From positions 1 to 64,000 of the forward strand of contig CAJNDS010000015.1 in assembly GCA_905221605.1 (NCBI GenBank): DNA of 64,000 nt, read 5' to 3'. The translations under genes and the position numbers were made by a program. Source of the stretch: Symbiodinium natans (lineage: Eukaryota > Sar > Dinophyceae > Suessiales > Symbiodiniaceae). The notes beneath the pieces were generated by a model that worked only from the letters and a program-made list of their open reading frames with translations, was not told where the DNA came from and did no database searches. Below are positions 20,170 to 29,857 of this stretch, piece after piece (within the stretch, counting starts at the first letter, position 1; each line of letters begins with the position of its first letter).

Positions 20170-20575
20170 ATGGCCGCCCAAGCTCCGGACCCTTCTCAGG
20201 TGCCGGTCTCGGACGTGAGTCCTGAAGAAGAGGCTTCGCTGTTTGGTCAAGCAGGCCAGACAACTTCGCGACCTCAGGAAGCACCGAACCCTTTGAGTCC
20301 CCTCCGGCAACTCCTGCTCAAGCGCAGGCTTCACCAGCGGGCAGTCAGGCAGGGGGAACTTTGCTCACAGCCAGCGGTGGAGGAACCGAGACTGGGTTTC
20401 AAGCCATCGTGTTGGAAATGCTACGTCAGCAGAACCAGTCTACACTTGAGCTCTTGCGTCAGCAAGGGCAGGCTACTCAACAGAACCAGCAGTTGATAGC
20501 TGCTCTCATGAGACGCATGGACTTAGAGGAGAAACGCCGAAACGAGGCGAAGAGAAGGCAGCGGAGACTGCTAAG
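20170..20575 (+). pseudogene. N-terminal gag of element B, spread over three frames
   Basis: The first ATG after the primer-binding site (20170, ACCATGG context) begins MAAQAPDPSQVPVSDVSPEE. The protein-like reading then passes near 20285 to another frame (PPATPAQAQASPAGSQ, then a Gln-rich helix LRQQNQSTLELLRQQGQATQ). Near 20560 it passes to a third (AAETAKLVAEAAAKAKTADP), which continues into the main gag-protease frame. Each change is one base backwards, the same direction as in element A. Single-base indels are the plain explanation. Confidence 0.6.
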
Positions 20576-22620
20576 TTGGTTGCTGAAGCTGCAGCTAAAG
20601 CCAAGACTGCCGACCCGTTTTCGGGATCTGGTGCCACAGCAGCGACGGGGTCGTCTTCGTCTACTTCTTTTAGTGGTGGGTCCACTCTTCAGAACCGAGC
20701 GGAGAAGTACCTACCGCCTTTGCCATTGCTGGAGCATCAAGGCATGAGCAAAGGACGCATGCGAGAAGTGGAAACGTGGCATGGCTATGTGGAGACTTTG
20801 AGCTCGTGGTTGGCTTTGCAAGACGAGTCTTTCGTTCGGGAGCTTCAGCTGTGTGTGAAGGTGAAACACGAGATACTCCAGAAGGATCTCAGTGTGGAAG
20901 TTGCAGCGCGGAGCGCTAAGCTGTTTTACTACCTGACCCAAGCCCTGGCAAAGTGGGAAAGGGGTCTGGAGTTGCTACGCTCTTGCTCGAAGCGACAGGC
21001 TTTGAGTGCTTGTGGGTACGAGGCCATGCGCACCATCACACAGCAGTACAGCATAGTATCCCGCATGGAAGCCGTCTTCGTGCGTGACCAGTGTTTGAAG
21101 TTGCAGCACACGTGCCAACATATTCGGCGACCTACTGACCTCATTAGGCACCTTGAAGATGAGTTTTCTCGGTCTGAGGCAAAGCTGTCGAATTTCCCTG
21201 AACTTCTTCTGTCAGAGGCTGATCGGTGCAGTATCCTTTTGCAAGCGGTGAGTACCGAGCTTCGTCAATACGTTGTCTTGCATGGGAAGAGCAACGACTG
21301 GAACTCATTGTGCAGCAGTCTGAAGTACTACGAAGAACAGCTTCGACTGTGTGAGGCTCCAGGTGGAACGTCTCGATCCCTCAGTGACACTTTGTGTGAT
21401 TACTGCGGGAAACGGGGACACCAAGCCGAGAAATGCTGGCAGAAGCAAAGGGATGTGAAGGCCCGTGGTGGTGGCAGTCCGGACAAAGGCAAGGGCGACC
21501 ATGGAAAGGATCGAAAGAAGCCTAAAGACAAAGGAAAAGGGGACCGAAATCCCAAAGGTGGGGGAACTCCCAAAGGTGGAGGAACGCCGCGGGGAGGTGG
21601 AACTCCTCGGAGCGAGCACGGGGACAAGAGCCCCAAAGGACGCGGAAAGGGCAAGGAGAAGTCGAAGAAGAAGAAAGGAAAAGGGAAAGGCCGTTACTTG
21701 GGTGAGCCCGAATCGGAAGCAGACTCTGGGGAAGCCACCTTGATGGCTTTGGGTTTTTCTGGAGTGCGGGAAGCTTCGGCCGAACCTTCTCTTCCTCCTC
21801 GTGTTCTGAACGCGCCTGAAGAGGTGAAGCCGGTAGGCGCCGTAGTTGGAGATTCAATGGGGGCCTTAGGCTCGAAGTTTTCTCAAAGAGGAAACCTCTC
21901 TCAGATGTGCTCGCACCTAGGGGTTAGCCCGAGGGATGTTTGGTTGGTTGATAGTGGGGCTACGTGCCACATAGTTTCCAACCAGTTTATCTCAGGATTT
22001 CGTGTGGTGAAGACACACGACAAGGCAGCCAGTCTGTTCAACGCCTCTGGAGGTTCGATCGACGTTTCGTCTGTGGTCGATATCGAAGTCTACTTCGGTG
22101 ATGTTCTTTTGAGACTCGGGGAGGTGTTGGTGGCTGATGTCGGGTTTAACGTCCTCTCTCCATGGTGTGGGGCGGAATTGGGTTGGAAGACCTATCTGTC
22201 CAAAACGGGGTCCCGAATGTACAAAGGGAACAAGAAGAGTATCAAGTTGGTTGGTCACAATCGGGCCTGGTGGGCGTTTAGTGGGGGGAAGAAGTCTAAA
22301 GCCTCCTCCAAGAAAGGGGTGGAGGGGCCTAAAGACATGGAACTTGATTCACTGAAGGACGCTGTTGTGCCAGGATCTGAGGTTCCTATCCCCTCAGGAC
22401 AGCGGACCGCTCCCAGGAGCATCTTGAAGAAAGGAGGAAAGAGCCTGCATAAGGTCGATGAGCTCGATGATGAGCAGTGTGGCCGACACGCTTTGTCTTC
22501 AACTCCGTTTTCGTTTCTCCTTCGAGGGTTTAGGTCTGAGATCTTCAATCCCGAAAGTCCTCTGGGAAAGCCCAAAGTTCCCTCAAGTGGTCCAGAAAGT
22601 CCTCAAGAAGAGCTTGTTTT
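20576..22620 (+). CDS. Gag core, zinc knuckle and protease of element B
   Basis: The open frame runs on to 23329, but protein-like content ends near 22620. Residues ~50-265 look like a helical Gag capsid region. CCHC knuckle CDYCGKRGHQAEKC is at ~274-287, followed by a Lys/Gly-rich stretch with three GGGTP repeats (nucleic-acid binding). The aspartic protease motif VDSGATCHIV is at ~458 with a plausible protease fold after it. Gag forms the particle and the protease matures the polyprotein. After ~22620 the translation becomes a hydrophobic low-complexity reading of CTTG-rich DNA, with a ~35-bp tandem duplication at 22632-22700, and should not be counted as protein. Confidence 0.8.
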
Positions 22621-22937
22621 CGACAAAAATCTTAGGAAGCAGCATGACATGTGTGGCTTGACCTTGATTAGGAAGCAGCATGACATGTTTGGCTTGAACT
22701 TGCGCTTGATTTTTGAGCTTGGATTGAATTGCTTGAGCATGTTGCTTTGGAACCTTGGGAACATACGTGCTTTGGAGCTTGCTTTGCGTGGGTGCGTCAT
22801 GTTTTTCATGGGGTGTTTTTTGCTTATGCAAGGGATTGGAGCGCCTTTCGGAGGCGCACGAAGGAACAGATCCGGAGCTCTGAGTGTTTTGGTTCTAGTA
22901 GCTTTTTGCTTTTGTTGCTCGGAGAGCAATACGCTCC

Positions 22938-23351
22938 ATGATGGGTGGCTCCCAAACCTCTGGGCCTGCGATAGAGGACCCAGTTGGTGGAGAGGCGAGT
23001 GTTTCGCCAATGGTGGGCCCGTCGCTGGAGGAGGTGACGGTCCAGGAGCCAATTGGAGAGAAAGAGGTTCCATCAGCGTCTTCCTCGGGGGAAGTTCTTT
23101 TCCGTCCTCCGGATCGGGAGGTGCCTTCGCCTACCGACTCCGAGAATTGGGGGCATTGGCGCCCCATTGCGGCGGACCCCGTGGAGATTGGAGATTCCGA
23201 TGTGCCGAGGATTACTCCGGTGGACACCACGCAGCCACCATCCATTCCGGGACAACGCCTGACGGCCTTGCATCATGCTTTGCTTTTCGATATGAGGAGG
23301 AGGATTGCCGAGGCTGCCGAGCTTGGTGATGCTTGGTCTGGGCGGGCCTGA
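22938..23351 (+). CDS. GC-rich ORF interposed in element B, part 1 (unknown)
   Basis: A 138-codon frame, different from that of the protease, beginning with a Pro/Glu-rich stretch (SLEEVTVQEPIGEKEVPSAS) and ending with a helix-like LHHALLFDMRRRIAEAAELG before it meets the 52-bp tandem repeats and stops. It is in the same frame as the ORF at 23880-25169, so one gene may have been split by expansion of the repeat. I do not recognise it. Higher GC and lack of CTTG set it apart from the sequence just upstream. Confidence 0.4.
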   Translation: MMGGSQTSGPAIEDPVGGEASVSPMVGPSLEEVTVQEPIGEKEVPSASSSGEVLFRPPDREVPSPTDSENWGHWRPIAADPVEIGDSDVPRITPVDTTQPPSIPGQRLTALHHALLFDMRRRIAEAAELGDAWSGRA

Positions 23352-23860
23352 TGTGAGAGGGCCCGCGGCCGATGCTCATGATGCTTGGTCTGGGCGGGCC
23401 TGATGTGAGAGGGCCCGCGGCTGATGCTCATGATGCTTGGTCTGGGCGGGCCTGATGTGAGAGGGCCCGCGGCTGTACTCATGATGCTTGGTCTGGACGG
23501 GCCTGATGTGAGCGGGCCCGATGATGCTTGGTCTGGACGGGCCTGACGTGAGAGGGCCCGCGGCTGATGCTCATGATGCGCCTGATGTGAGAGGGCCCGC
23601 GGCCGATGCTCATGATGCTTGGTCTGGGCGGGCCTGATGTGAGAGGGCCTGCTCATGATGCTTGGTCTGGGCGGGCCTGATGTGAGAGGGCCCGCGGCTG
23701 ATGCTCATGATGCTTGGCCTGGACGGGCCTGACGTGAGAGGGCTCGCGGCTGATGCTCATGATGCTTGGTCTGGGCGGGCCTGATGTGAGAGCCCGCGGC
23801 CGATGCTCATGATGCTTGGTCTGGGCGGGCCTGATGTGAGAGGGCCCGCGGCTGATGCTA
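23330..23860. repeat. ~52-bp GC-rich tandem repeat, about ten copies
   Basis: The unit reads GATGCTTGGTCTGGGCGGGC followed by CTGATGTGAGAGGGCCCGCGG and CTGATGCTCAT. Several copies are shortened or vary by a base, and GGGCCCGCGG gives each a local palindrome. Open frames on the minus strand (HIRPAQTKHHEHRPRAL repeats) only reflect the period. Confidence 0.9.
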
Positions 23861-23879
23861 CCCCGATTCTGGGGAACCA

Positions 23880-25169
23880 ATGCCCCAGCTTTCCCATTAT
23901 TATGGGCCCCCAGCAGACCCAAGTGCCATTTACGATTCCCTCGCCATGGCCGGGACCATAGGCGAGGCCTATGTGGTGCAACATCTGGGGTCTCCGGCGA
24001 TTACGCGCCAGATCTTTGGTGGGTCTGCAACTTTGGTTCGTCCCAGCGAATATGCAGCCCCGACTCCGTGGCACTCGGTGCTTCCGCGGTTTCCGGAAGG
24101 TCCACATCCACCACAGGTACTTCCCGAACCTGTGCAAGAAGAGGGTCGCCGTCCCAAAAGGTTTCGGGAGGTGGCCACCTCCACTGTGGATCAAGACTTG
24201 GCTGCAGAAGAGCGCCTCCATCTTCTTCTCCAAGGCAAAGGCCTCTTCGAATGGGGGCTGAGGCCCCACGACGTCCTGTCAGCCATGGACAGGCTGGGCG
24301 TCGTTACCAAGGGCGCTGGAGGGCGAAACGATCGCCGAGAGCGCGAATGCTCCATAAGCGCAATGGGGTATCTTCAGCGGCTCCTCATCTGCTTGCGCGC
24401 CTTTATTAATGCAAAGGCGGGGGCACGCCCGTTGTTGGCCCTTCACGAGCCGCGTCTCTTCGAGGGACCGCGCTTTACGCGGTATCGCGACGAACGTGTC
24501 GCGTGGGGCGAGCTCACTACGAGTTTGAGGCTTCGAACGGATGCTGCATTACGGTCGAAGGAGGCCAGCAATGCCCGCAGGGCCGCGCGAGATTCGCGCA
24601 GGAGGTTGAAGCCGAAGGCCCGTGCTGGTCCTGGTGGGTCTACATCAAGCGATTCGAGCTCCACCTCCGTTTCGGCCGACGAAGACCTCCATGGCGAAGG
24701 CCCCGAAGAGGCGCTGAGATTTTGCTTGAAGTGCCGGGAGGACAATATCTCAGTCCAAGAGGCCCTTTGCCTCCCTACGCCAGAGACGGCGCCACCACCG
24801 ATGGTGAAGCAAGCAGGGATGGGTGGTCGAGATCCTCCAGCTCCACCAATGGTTCCGGGAACTTCGGCTGCAACTCCGGGCCACCACGACGACGGGGACA
24901 TGCCCCTGGAGCCACCTTCTCCGGCTTCAACAGCCCCACCTGGGGATTCCATCGGCCGCCTCCTTCTTGGTCTTGGACAGACGGGCACGGAGCGCTCGTT
25001 CGTTCTTCCGCCGCCGCCACCGGCGGTAAAGGCGATGCCACGCCCCGCTCCGGGGCCCTCCATGCCAACGGTTCCCGAATCGGGAGCTCCATCTTCCAGC
25101 AGCTCGGCCAATGTCCCCAGCTTCGATGCGGTGGTGGCTGCCGCAAAAGAGACGATCAAGAAAGGATGA
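23880..25169 (+). CDS. GC-rich ORF interposed in element B, part 2 (unknown, 429 codons)
   Basis: A long frame just after the tandem repeats. Its N-terminal half looks like a folded protein (SHYYGPPADPSAIYDSLAMA, AEERLHLLLQGKGLFEWGLR). The middle is Arg-rich (SNARRAARDSRRRLKPKARA), then Ser-rich, then a CLKCRED pair of cysteines, and the C-terminus is a Pro/Gly/Ser-rich tail. No retrotransposon domain or familiar motif is evident. It stands between protease and integrase, where Copia elements normally have only the pre-integrase region. It could be captured host coding sequence, an extra Gag-like domain, or a nested insertion; I cannot tell. Confidence 0.5.
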   Translation: MPQLSHYYGPPADPSAIYDSLAMAGTIGEAYVVQHLGSPAITRQIFGGSATLVRPSEYAAPTPWHSVLPRFPEGPHPPQVLPEPVQEEGRRPKRFREVATSTVDQDLAAEERLHLLLQGKGLFEWGLRPHDVLSAMDRLGVVTKGAGGRNDRRERECSISAMGYLQRLLICLRAFINAKAGARPLLALHEPRLFEGPRFTRYRDERVAWGELTTSLRLRTDAALRSKEASNARRAARDSRRRLKPKARAGPGGSTSSDSSSTSVSADEDLHGEGPEEALRFCLKCREDNISVQEALCLPTPETAPPPMVKQAGMGGRDPPAPPMVPGTSAATPGHHDDGDMPLEPPSPASTAPPGDSIGRLLLGLGQTGTERSFVLPPPPPAVKAMPRPAPGPSMPTVPESGAPSSSSSANVPSFDAVVAAAKETIKKG

Positions 25170-25931
25170 AGGGGATTTGGAGCCGTGGGCCCGGCTTGGA
25201 ATGTATCATAGCTTTCTTTTGTGTTCGGGATGGAGTCCTGGACTACGCCGACGCGGCGCACGGAGTTTCCTTTCGAGAAGAAAACAAAGATGTGAGTGCG
25301 TGGTTTCGTTTTCTTGAAACACATGTGAAGCATGAGTTGTTTGAGCTTGCTTTGCCGCTTGGATTGCTTGAGCTTGAGCTTGCTTGTGCCCGAAACCCCT
25401 TTGAAACGCACCAAATCCCGAACCTTAACTTCAACCCCAACCGAACCACCGCCAGCCTATACAGGAATGGTCTTGGGCCAGGACTGGATGTCATGGCCAT
25501 CGTGGCCGTCTTGGGCTTCTGCAGTCTCTTGGGTGGTCTAGTGTTTTGGGGGTTCCACATTTTGTTTGTCGAGTTTAAAAGGTGTTCCGTTGGAGAAAAG
25601 GATCGGAAGGTCTTTAGAGTGAGGCCGCGCAGGAAGGGCTGCAGTGTTAGGATCTTCTGTGGGGACCACTGGGTCCGAGTGCCTAGCTACAAGCAGTTTG
25701 TCTTGCATAGGAAGGCCCCAAAACCCCAAACACGTACACGTTGCATGTTGAGCATGTTGTTTTGCAAGGCTTGCAGTGTGCTTGGGAGTGTTTGTGCTTG
25801 GCTTGGTGTGCTTGATCTTGTTGAAAAGGGCAATGATGAGAGCCCGCCGGCGAGCAGTCCATTAGTGTGTCATCTGCGGATGATGCACAGAGGACTGCCA
25901 GTGCCGGGACAAGGGACTAAAGCTGAGCCCT
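25170..25931 (+). other. CTTG-rich spacer between interposed ORF and integrase in element B
   Basis: Two CTTG-dense patches (25321-25400 and 25765-25830) resemble the patch at 22650-22790 on the other side of the interposed ORFs. Between them, 25560-25740 looks more protein-like (EKDRKVFRVRPRRKGCSVRI) in a frame open from 24503 to 26239. The paired CTTG-rich flanks could be the borders of a captured segment or former introns; neither is proven. Confidence 0.4.
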
Positions 25932-28868
25932 TTGATTTGGAAGCTCCTCGTGGTGGGGAGCCCGGGTCTTCGTCTTCTAGGGTCCCCGAAGGGGTTCCGT
26001 CACCGTCAAGTCCCGATTACGAGCCTTCTGAGGTTTCTGAAAGACCCCCCAAGCCTCCAGAGAATCCACCGGAACCACCGGACAGTGGAGAAGAAGGATC
26101 TTTTAGGATTCCGTTGTCCTCAACCGCCTTGTATCATCATCGTGCTCAAGGCCGACTCATGCTGTTCGTCGAAGGGTCGTGTCCCCGCGCGTCGCTTGCG
26201 TCGCCGTCTTCAAAAAGAGAATCAGACTGTTGGTCTTGATTTTTTCTTTTTCGGCAAGCTAAGAGTCCTGTTGATGACACACCTGGGTTCCAGGTATACT
26301 GTCAGTCTGCCCGCGCCGAACCTCGAAGATCCACAATTGCTTGCTAACATCAACAGAGTGCTGCGTGAGATGGGACTGGTAGGCAAAGCCGTGACGTTTC
26401 GAATGGATCAAGAAGGATCTATTATTGCTTTGGCAGAAAGACTGAGTAGGTCCCGAAACTGCCCCCACAGCGCAACCATTGTTGATGTGGTTCCAGGATA
26501 TAGGCCACAAGCCAAAGGCTCGATAGAACGACAAGTTGAATCGGTACGCCAAGGCTTCTGGGCTGTGTGGTTGGACTTGGAGCGCCAAATTGCTCTAAAG
26601 AAGTTCCCTGGTCAAGATGCAGAGCTGGGAAAGTACCAGCTTCCCTTAGGGGGTCTCTTGTGGCAAGCCTGTGTGTTCTATGTGTCGAGGTGTTACAATC
26701 TGTGGTCCTCGAGCCACGGTGACTCCACCACCAGCATTGATTTGCTGCACGAGGAAATAGTTCACCGAACTAGAACGCTTTTCTTTGGTTGTGTGGTTCA
26801 GGCAAAAGTTAGCAAGTCGAAGGCGCATCTTGCTAAATACAGGGGAGCGAAAACAGTCAAGGCTGTTTACTTAGGACCCGTGAACGCACGAGGTGGAGGG
26901 ATCTTCGCGGCCCCTTTTGGTAGTACGGAGATTGACGTCTTTCCGGCCGGAAGAATCGTTGATGGAGCGTGCGAGGTGGGAACTGTCGAAGGCCTCGCTG
27001 TTGCGCAGTCTTTGGTTCTTGATAGTAAAGACCCAGAACGGCCTGTCTTGTATGAACCCGAAGGTGTTGATGATGGTAATGGTCCTGAAGATGAAGTCAT
27101 GGAAGGTGGTGTTGGTCCTTTAAATGAAGAAGACGAAGAGATGATTGCTGACGATACCTATGCTCCCGTAAGTGCCCCAGCGGAAGAAGGTGAGGCAGGG
27201 ATCCTGCCTGATGAGGGGGAAAACATGGAGGACATGGAGATTGATTGGCTTACGAATCACCTCTTGGAGTCTTTGTACCGAGGACCTGACCTTCGAGCTA
27301 CCTCACAGGAGGTGGCTGACTCGTTTACCTTGAAATTCGGAGGAAGTAGGGTCAAGTGCCAGGTACCGCGAAATGCGGTCTCTGAAACATCCGGAGAACA
27401 GTTGGATCCGAGCCTTTTGTATGCCTCAATGAAGTTGGAACTAGAGGAACTCGAGTCGTTCGGAGTAGGAAAGGTGATCTCTGAAGATGAGGCCCGGAAG
27501 TCCGCGCGTGAGAGCGGCAGGCGGGTGCTTACCAGTCGGTGGGTCAACACGGTCAAGCGTAAAGGGCTGTACCGGTCACGTCTGGTAGTAAGAGATTATG
27601 CTTCGATGGGAGGCACGACCTTGTCTGAAGGTATCTACAGCCCGACTACGAGTTTGGAGGGATTGCGGCTTCTGTTGGCACTGCTTTGTCGAAGAGGTTC
27701 AGTGTTGAGCTGTGACGTGAGCGTTGCTTTTATGCATGCAGCAGTGTCAAGGCCTGAGTACGTAGAGCTTCCGAGTAACGTGAGTATTGCGGACTCTAAA
27801 ATCCCTCAAAAGGCCGGAAACAAGAAGGTGTATCTTCGATTACACAAAGCCATGAACGGACTGAGATCAGCACCGCTTTCTTGGTATAAGGAGCTGAGTT
27901 CGCACTTGGAGCAGAGCGGATTCAGTCCAAGCTTGGACCCGACGATATACCGCAGGAAGACCTCCAAGGGTCTGACGCTGGTCCTCTTTTATGTTGACGA
28001 TTTGTTAATCTACTCTGAGGACCCCTCCGAAGGGAAGAAGGTTTTCGAAGATCTACAGAAACGCTACAAGCTGAAACTGACTGGTGAGCTTCATGAGAAT
28101 TGTGCGGGAGAAGTATCCTTTCTAGGACGGCGAATCTTCAGGAATAAGGGAGAGAAGCGAGTCTATTTTGGACTGGACGCTAAGTATTTGGATTCCTGCT
28201 GTGAAGAGTATGGGATAACCAAACCGAACCCCAAGCTTCCGTCATTGGAGAAGCGCTACTCTGACCTCATTAAGAAAGGACAAACCGAAAAGATCAGTCC
28301 AGCTGCTCACGAGAAGTACCGTAGGACCTTAGGGCGTCTAGCATGGGCTGCCCTCTCCAGACCAGATTTGCAGTTCTGCTGCGGATTTTTGGGGCGTCAT
28401 CAGTCGGCCCCTGACGAGGCAGCTGAAACATGCATGAGGGATGTTCTCAAATGGGTCAAAGGTCTTCCGCATAAGGTTCAGGTGTTTCCTTCGACTCGGG
28501 AGATCCTGGAAGACGATGCGGATCCCCAAGCGGTATCGTGCTTTACGGACGCAAGCTGGAGCCTGAATTCTGTTAGTGGTGGTGTGATTACTTGGGAAAA
28601 CTGCTGTTTAAAGACGTTCAGCAGGAAGCAGTCCACCACAGCCCTTTCGAGCGCCGAGAGTGAGCTTGCGGCGCTTACTGAGATAGCCAGGGAAGGTTTG
28701 TACATTGCTCTCTTGACGGAGACCATCTTGGAGGGCATCCCGAAGGACCGGGAAACGGGGTACTACCTTCTTAAGGGGTATTCGGACTCTGAAAGCGCCG
28801 TGTCCATTTCCAAAATGGGGACATTGTTGAGGAAAGTCCGCCATATTGAGTTAAGAGCGCCATATTGA
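25932..28868 (+). CDS. Integrase, reverse transcriptase and RNase H of element B
   Basis: A 978-codon frame whose first ~75 codons are not clearly protein-like. Then: a remnant of the integrase zinc region; integrase core with Asp103 (VGLDFFFFG), Asp159 (RMDQEG) and Glu199 (GSIERQ); an acidic linker; reverse transcriptase with DVSVAFMHAA, KAMNGLRSAPLSWY and YVDD (687-690); RNase H with CFTDASWS, TTALSSAESELAAL and YSDSESAV. The enzyme copies element RNA and integrates the cDNA. The frame ends early at 28868 because of a 19-bp tandem duplication; the remaining RNase H (PADALTKSP) follows in another frame. Confidence 0.9.
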   Translation: MIWKLLVVGSPGLRLLGSPKGFRHRQVPITSLLRFLKDPPSLQRIHRNHRTVEKKDLLGFRCPQPPCIIIVLKADSCCSSKGRVPARRLRRRLQKENQTVGLDFFFFGKLRVLLMTHLGSRYTVSLPAPNLEDPQLLANINRVLREMGLVGKAVTFRMDQEGSIIALAERLSRSRNCPHSATIVDVVPGYRPQAKGSIERQVESVRQGFWAVWLDLERQIALKKFPGQDAELGKYQLPLGGLLWQACVFYVSRCYNLWSSSHGDSTTSIDLLHEEIVHRTRTLFFGCVVQAKVSKSKAHLAKYRGAKTVKAVYLGPVNARGGGIFAAPFGSTEIDVFPAGRIVDGACEVGTVEGLAVAQSLVLDSKDPERPVLYEPEGVDDGNGPEDEVMEGGVGPLNEEDEEMIADDTYAPVSAPAEEGEAGILPDEGENMEDMEIDWLTNHLLESLYRGPDLRATSQEVADSFTLKFGGSRVKCQVPRNAVSETSGEQLDPSLLYASMKLELEELESFGVGKVISEDEARKSARESGRRVLTSRWVNTVKRKGLYRSRLVVRDYASMGGTTLSEGIYSPTTSLEGLRLLLALLCRRGSVLSCDVSVAFMHAAVSRPEYVELPSNVSIADSKIPQKAGNKKVYLRLHKAMNGLRSAPLSWYKELSSHLEQSGFSPSLDPTIYRRKTSKGLTLVLFYVDDLLIYSEDPSEGKKVFEDLQKRYKLKLTGELHENCAGEVSFLGRRIFRNKGEKRVYFGLDAKYLDSCCEEYGITKPNPKLPSLEKRYSDLIKKGQTEKISPAAHEKYRRTLGRLAWAALSRPDLQFCCGFLGRHQSAPDEAAETCMRDVLKWVKGLPHKVQVFPSTREILEDDADPQAVSCFTDASWSLNSVSGGVITWENCCLKTFSRKQSTTALSSAESELAALTEIAREGLYIALLTETILEGIPKDRETGYYLLKGYSDSESAVSISKMGTLLRKVRHIELRAPY

Positions 28869-28876
28869 GTTAAGAG
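28839..28876 (+). repeat. 19-bp tandem duplication that frameshifts element B pol
   Basis: CGCCATATTGAGTTAAGAG occurs twice head to tail (28839-28857, 28858-28876). Nineteen is not a multiple of three, so the frame shifts and a stop follows at 28866-28868. The RNase H reading (FLQELVQLGRF) resumes right after the second copy. This is an inactivating mutation in this copy. Confidence 0.9.
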
Positions 28877-29829
28877 CCGCTTTTCTCCAAGAACTTGTCC
28901 AGCTTGGAAGATTCACGATTGAGCACATACCAGGTGCTGTCAACCCGGCAGATGCTCTAACAAAAAGCCCAACTAACGACAGTTTGGTCAGCTTGTGCGA
29001 GGCTTGTGGCCTCATTCCGGAACCAGTCCCCTGGAAAGAGAAAAATTCCGGAACCAGCGCTTCTGTCACGTTCAAAGAGCCCAATAAACCAGCAGATGAA
29101 GTCTGCGAACTGAACGTCCCTGTTTCTTGGCGAGCCGCAGCAGAGAAGGTAGCAAGGAACCAGGCTTCTTATGTTGTGGTTGAGCTCTGTTGTGAAGAAG
29201 GAAGCTCTTTGTCAAAAGCTTGCTCGAAGAATCCTCGTATCGCGTATTTTGGAGTGACGAAGCAAGTGGATCTGTTAAGTGAAAACGGATACCAGCTTCT
29301 CAAAGAAGTCTTTAGTGTGTTACTTCATGACGGGGTGAAGGTGTATGCGCACTTGTCTACGCCGTGTTCGGCTGGGTGCGGACTTCGTCATTTGAGATTT
29401 CGAAAAGGTGGACAGTCCTACGCCAGGTGGCGGGAGTCTCTTTTGGTCCACAAGAGGTCTTGGCGAAGGATTTGGAACCTTCTCCGTCCGTACGCGAACT
29501 GTCCGCGTCTTCTTCTTTCTCACGAGTGGCCAGCTAGGTCTGACTTGTGGAATGAAATGGTCTTTAGGTCTGTAAGTCAACGTCTTGGTCTTGCTAAGGG
29601 ATGTGTCGTCGATCGCTGTTGCTTCGAGAAGGGTTCTGAAAGAGCCTGGAAGAGATGGTGGTTTTGTAGTAACTCTTCGAATTTCATCAACAGTATGGCT
29701 AGGAACCGCTGTGATGAGAGCCACCAACACATCCACCTTCAGCTCCCGGCGTCAGGTGTGTACCCTGAGCTGTTAGGAGAAGAAATGCTGAAGGGTGCGA
29801 GACGAGCTATGGAAGAAGACAGGACTTGA
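28877..29829 (+). CDS. RNase H C-terminus plus methyltransferase-like domain of element B
   Basis: After the end of RNase H (HIPGAVNPADALTK) the frame continues for ~290 residues that a plain Copia pol lacks. Visible motifs: VVVELCCEEGSSLSKAC near 29173, like a SAM-binding loop; an acidic stretch (GVTKQVDLL); HLSTPCSAGC near 29352, like the Thr/Pro-Pro-Cys catalytic motif IV of cytosine-5 methyltransferases; and LLLSHEWP near 29512, in the place of motif VI. Cytosine methyltransferase capture by retrotransposons, Symbiodinium included, is established knowledge. The assignment is by motif and order only. Motif VI has Glu-Trp-Pro, not Glu-Asn-Pro, so activity is uncertain. The frame is cut off from pol by the 19-bp duplication. 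Confidence 0.5.
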
Positions 29830-29857
29830 GGACGCAACTGTTGCAGGCATGAGGGGG

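Noticed and set aside
24443-25414. 323-codon minus-strand ORF
   Set aside because: GC-rich shadow of the plus-strand frame at 23880-25169; low-complexity Gly/Ser/Arg composition.
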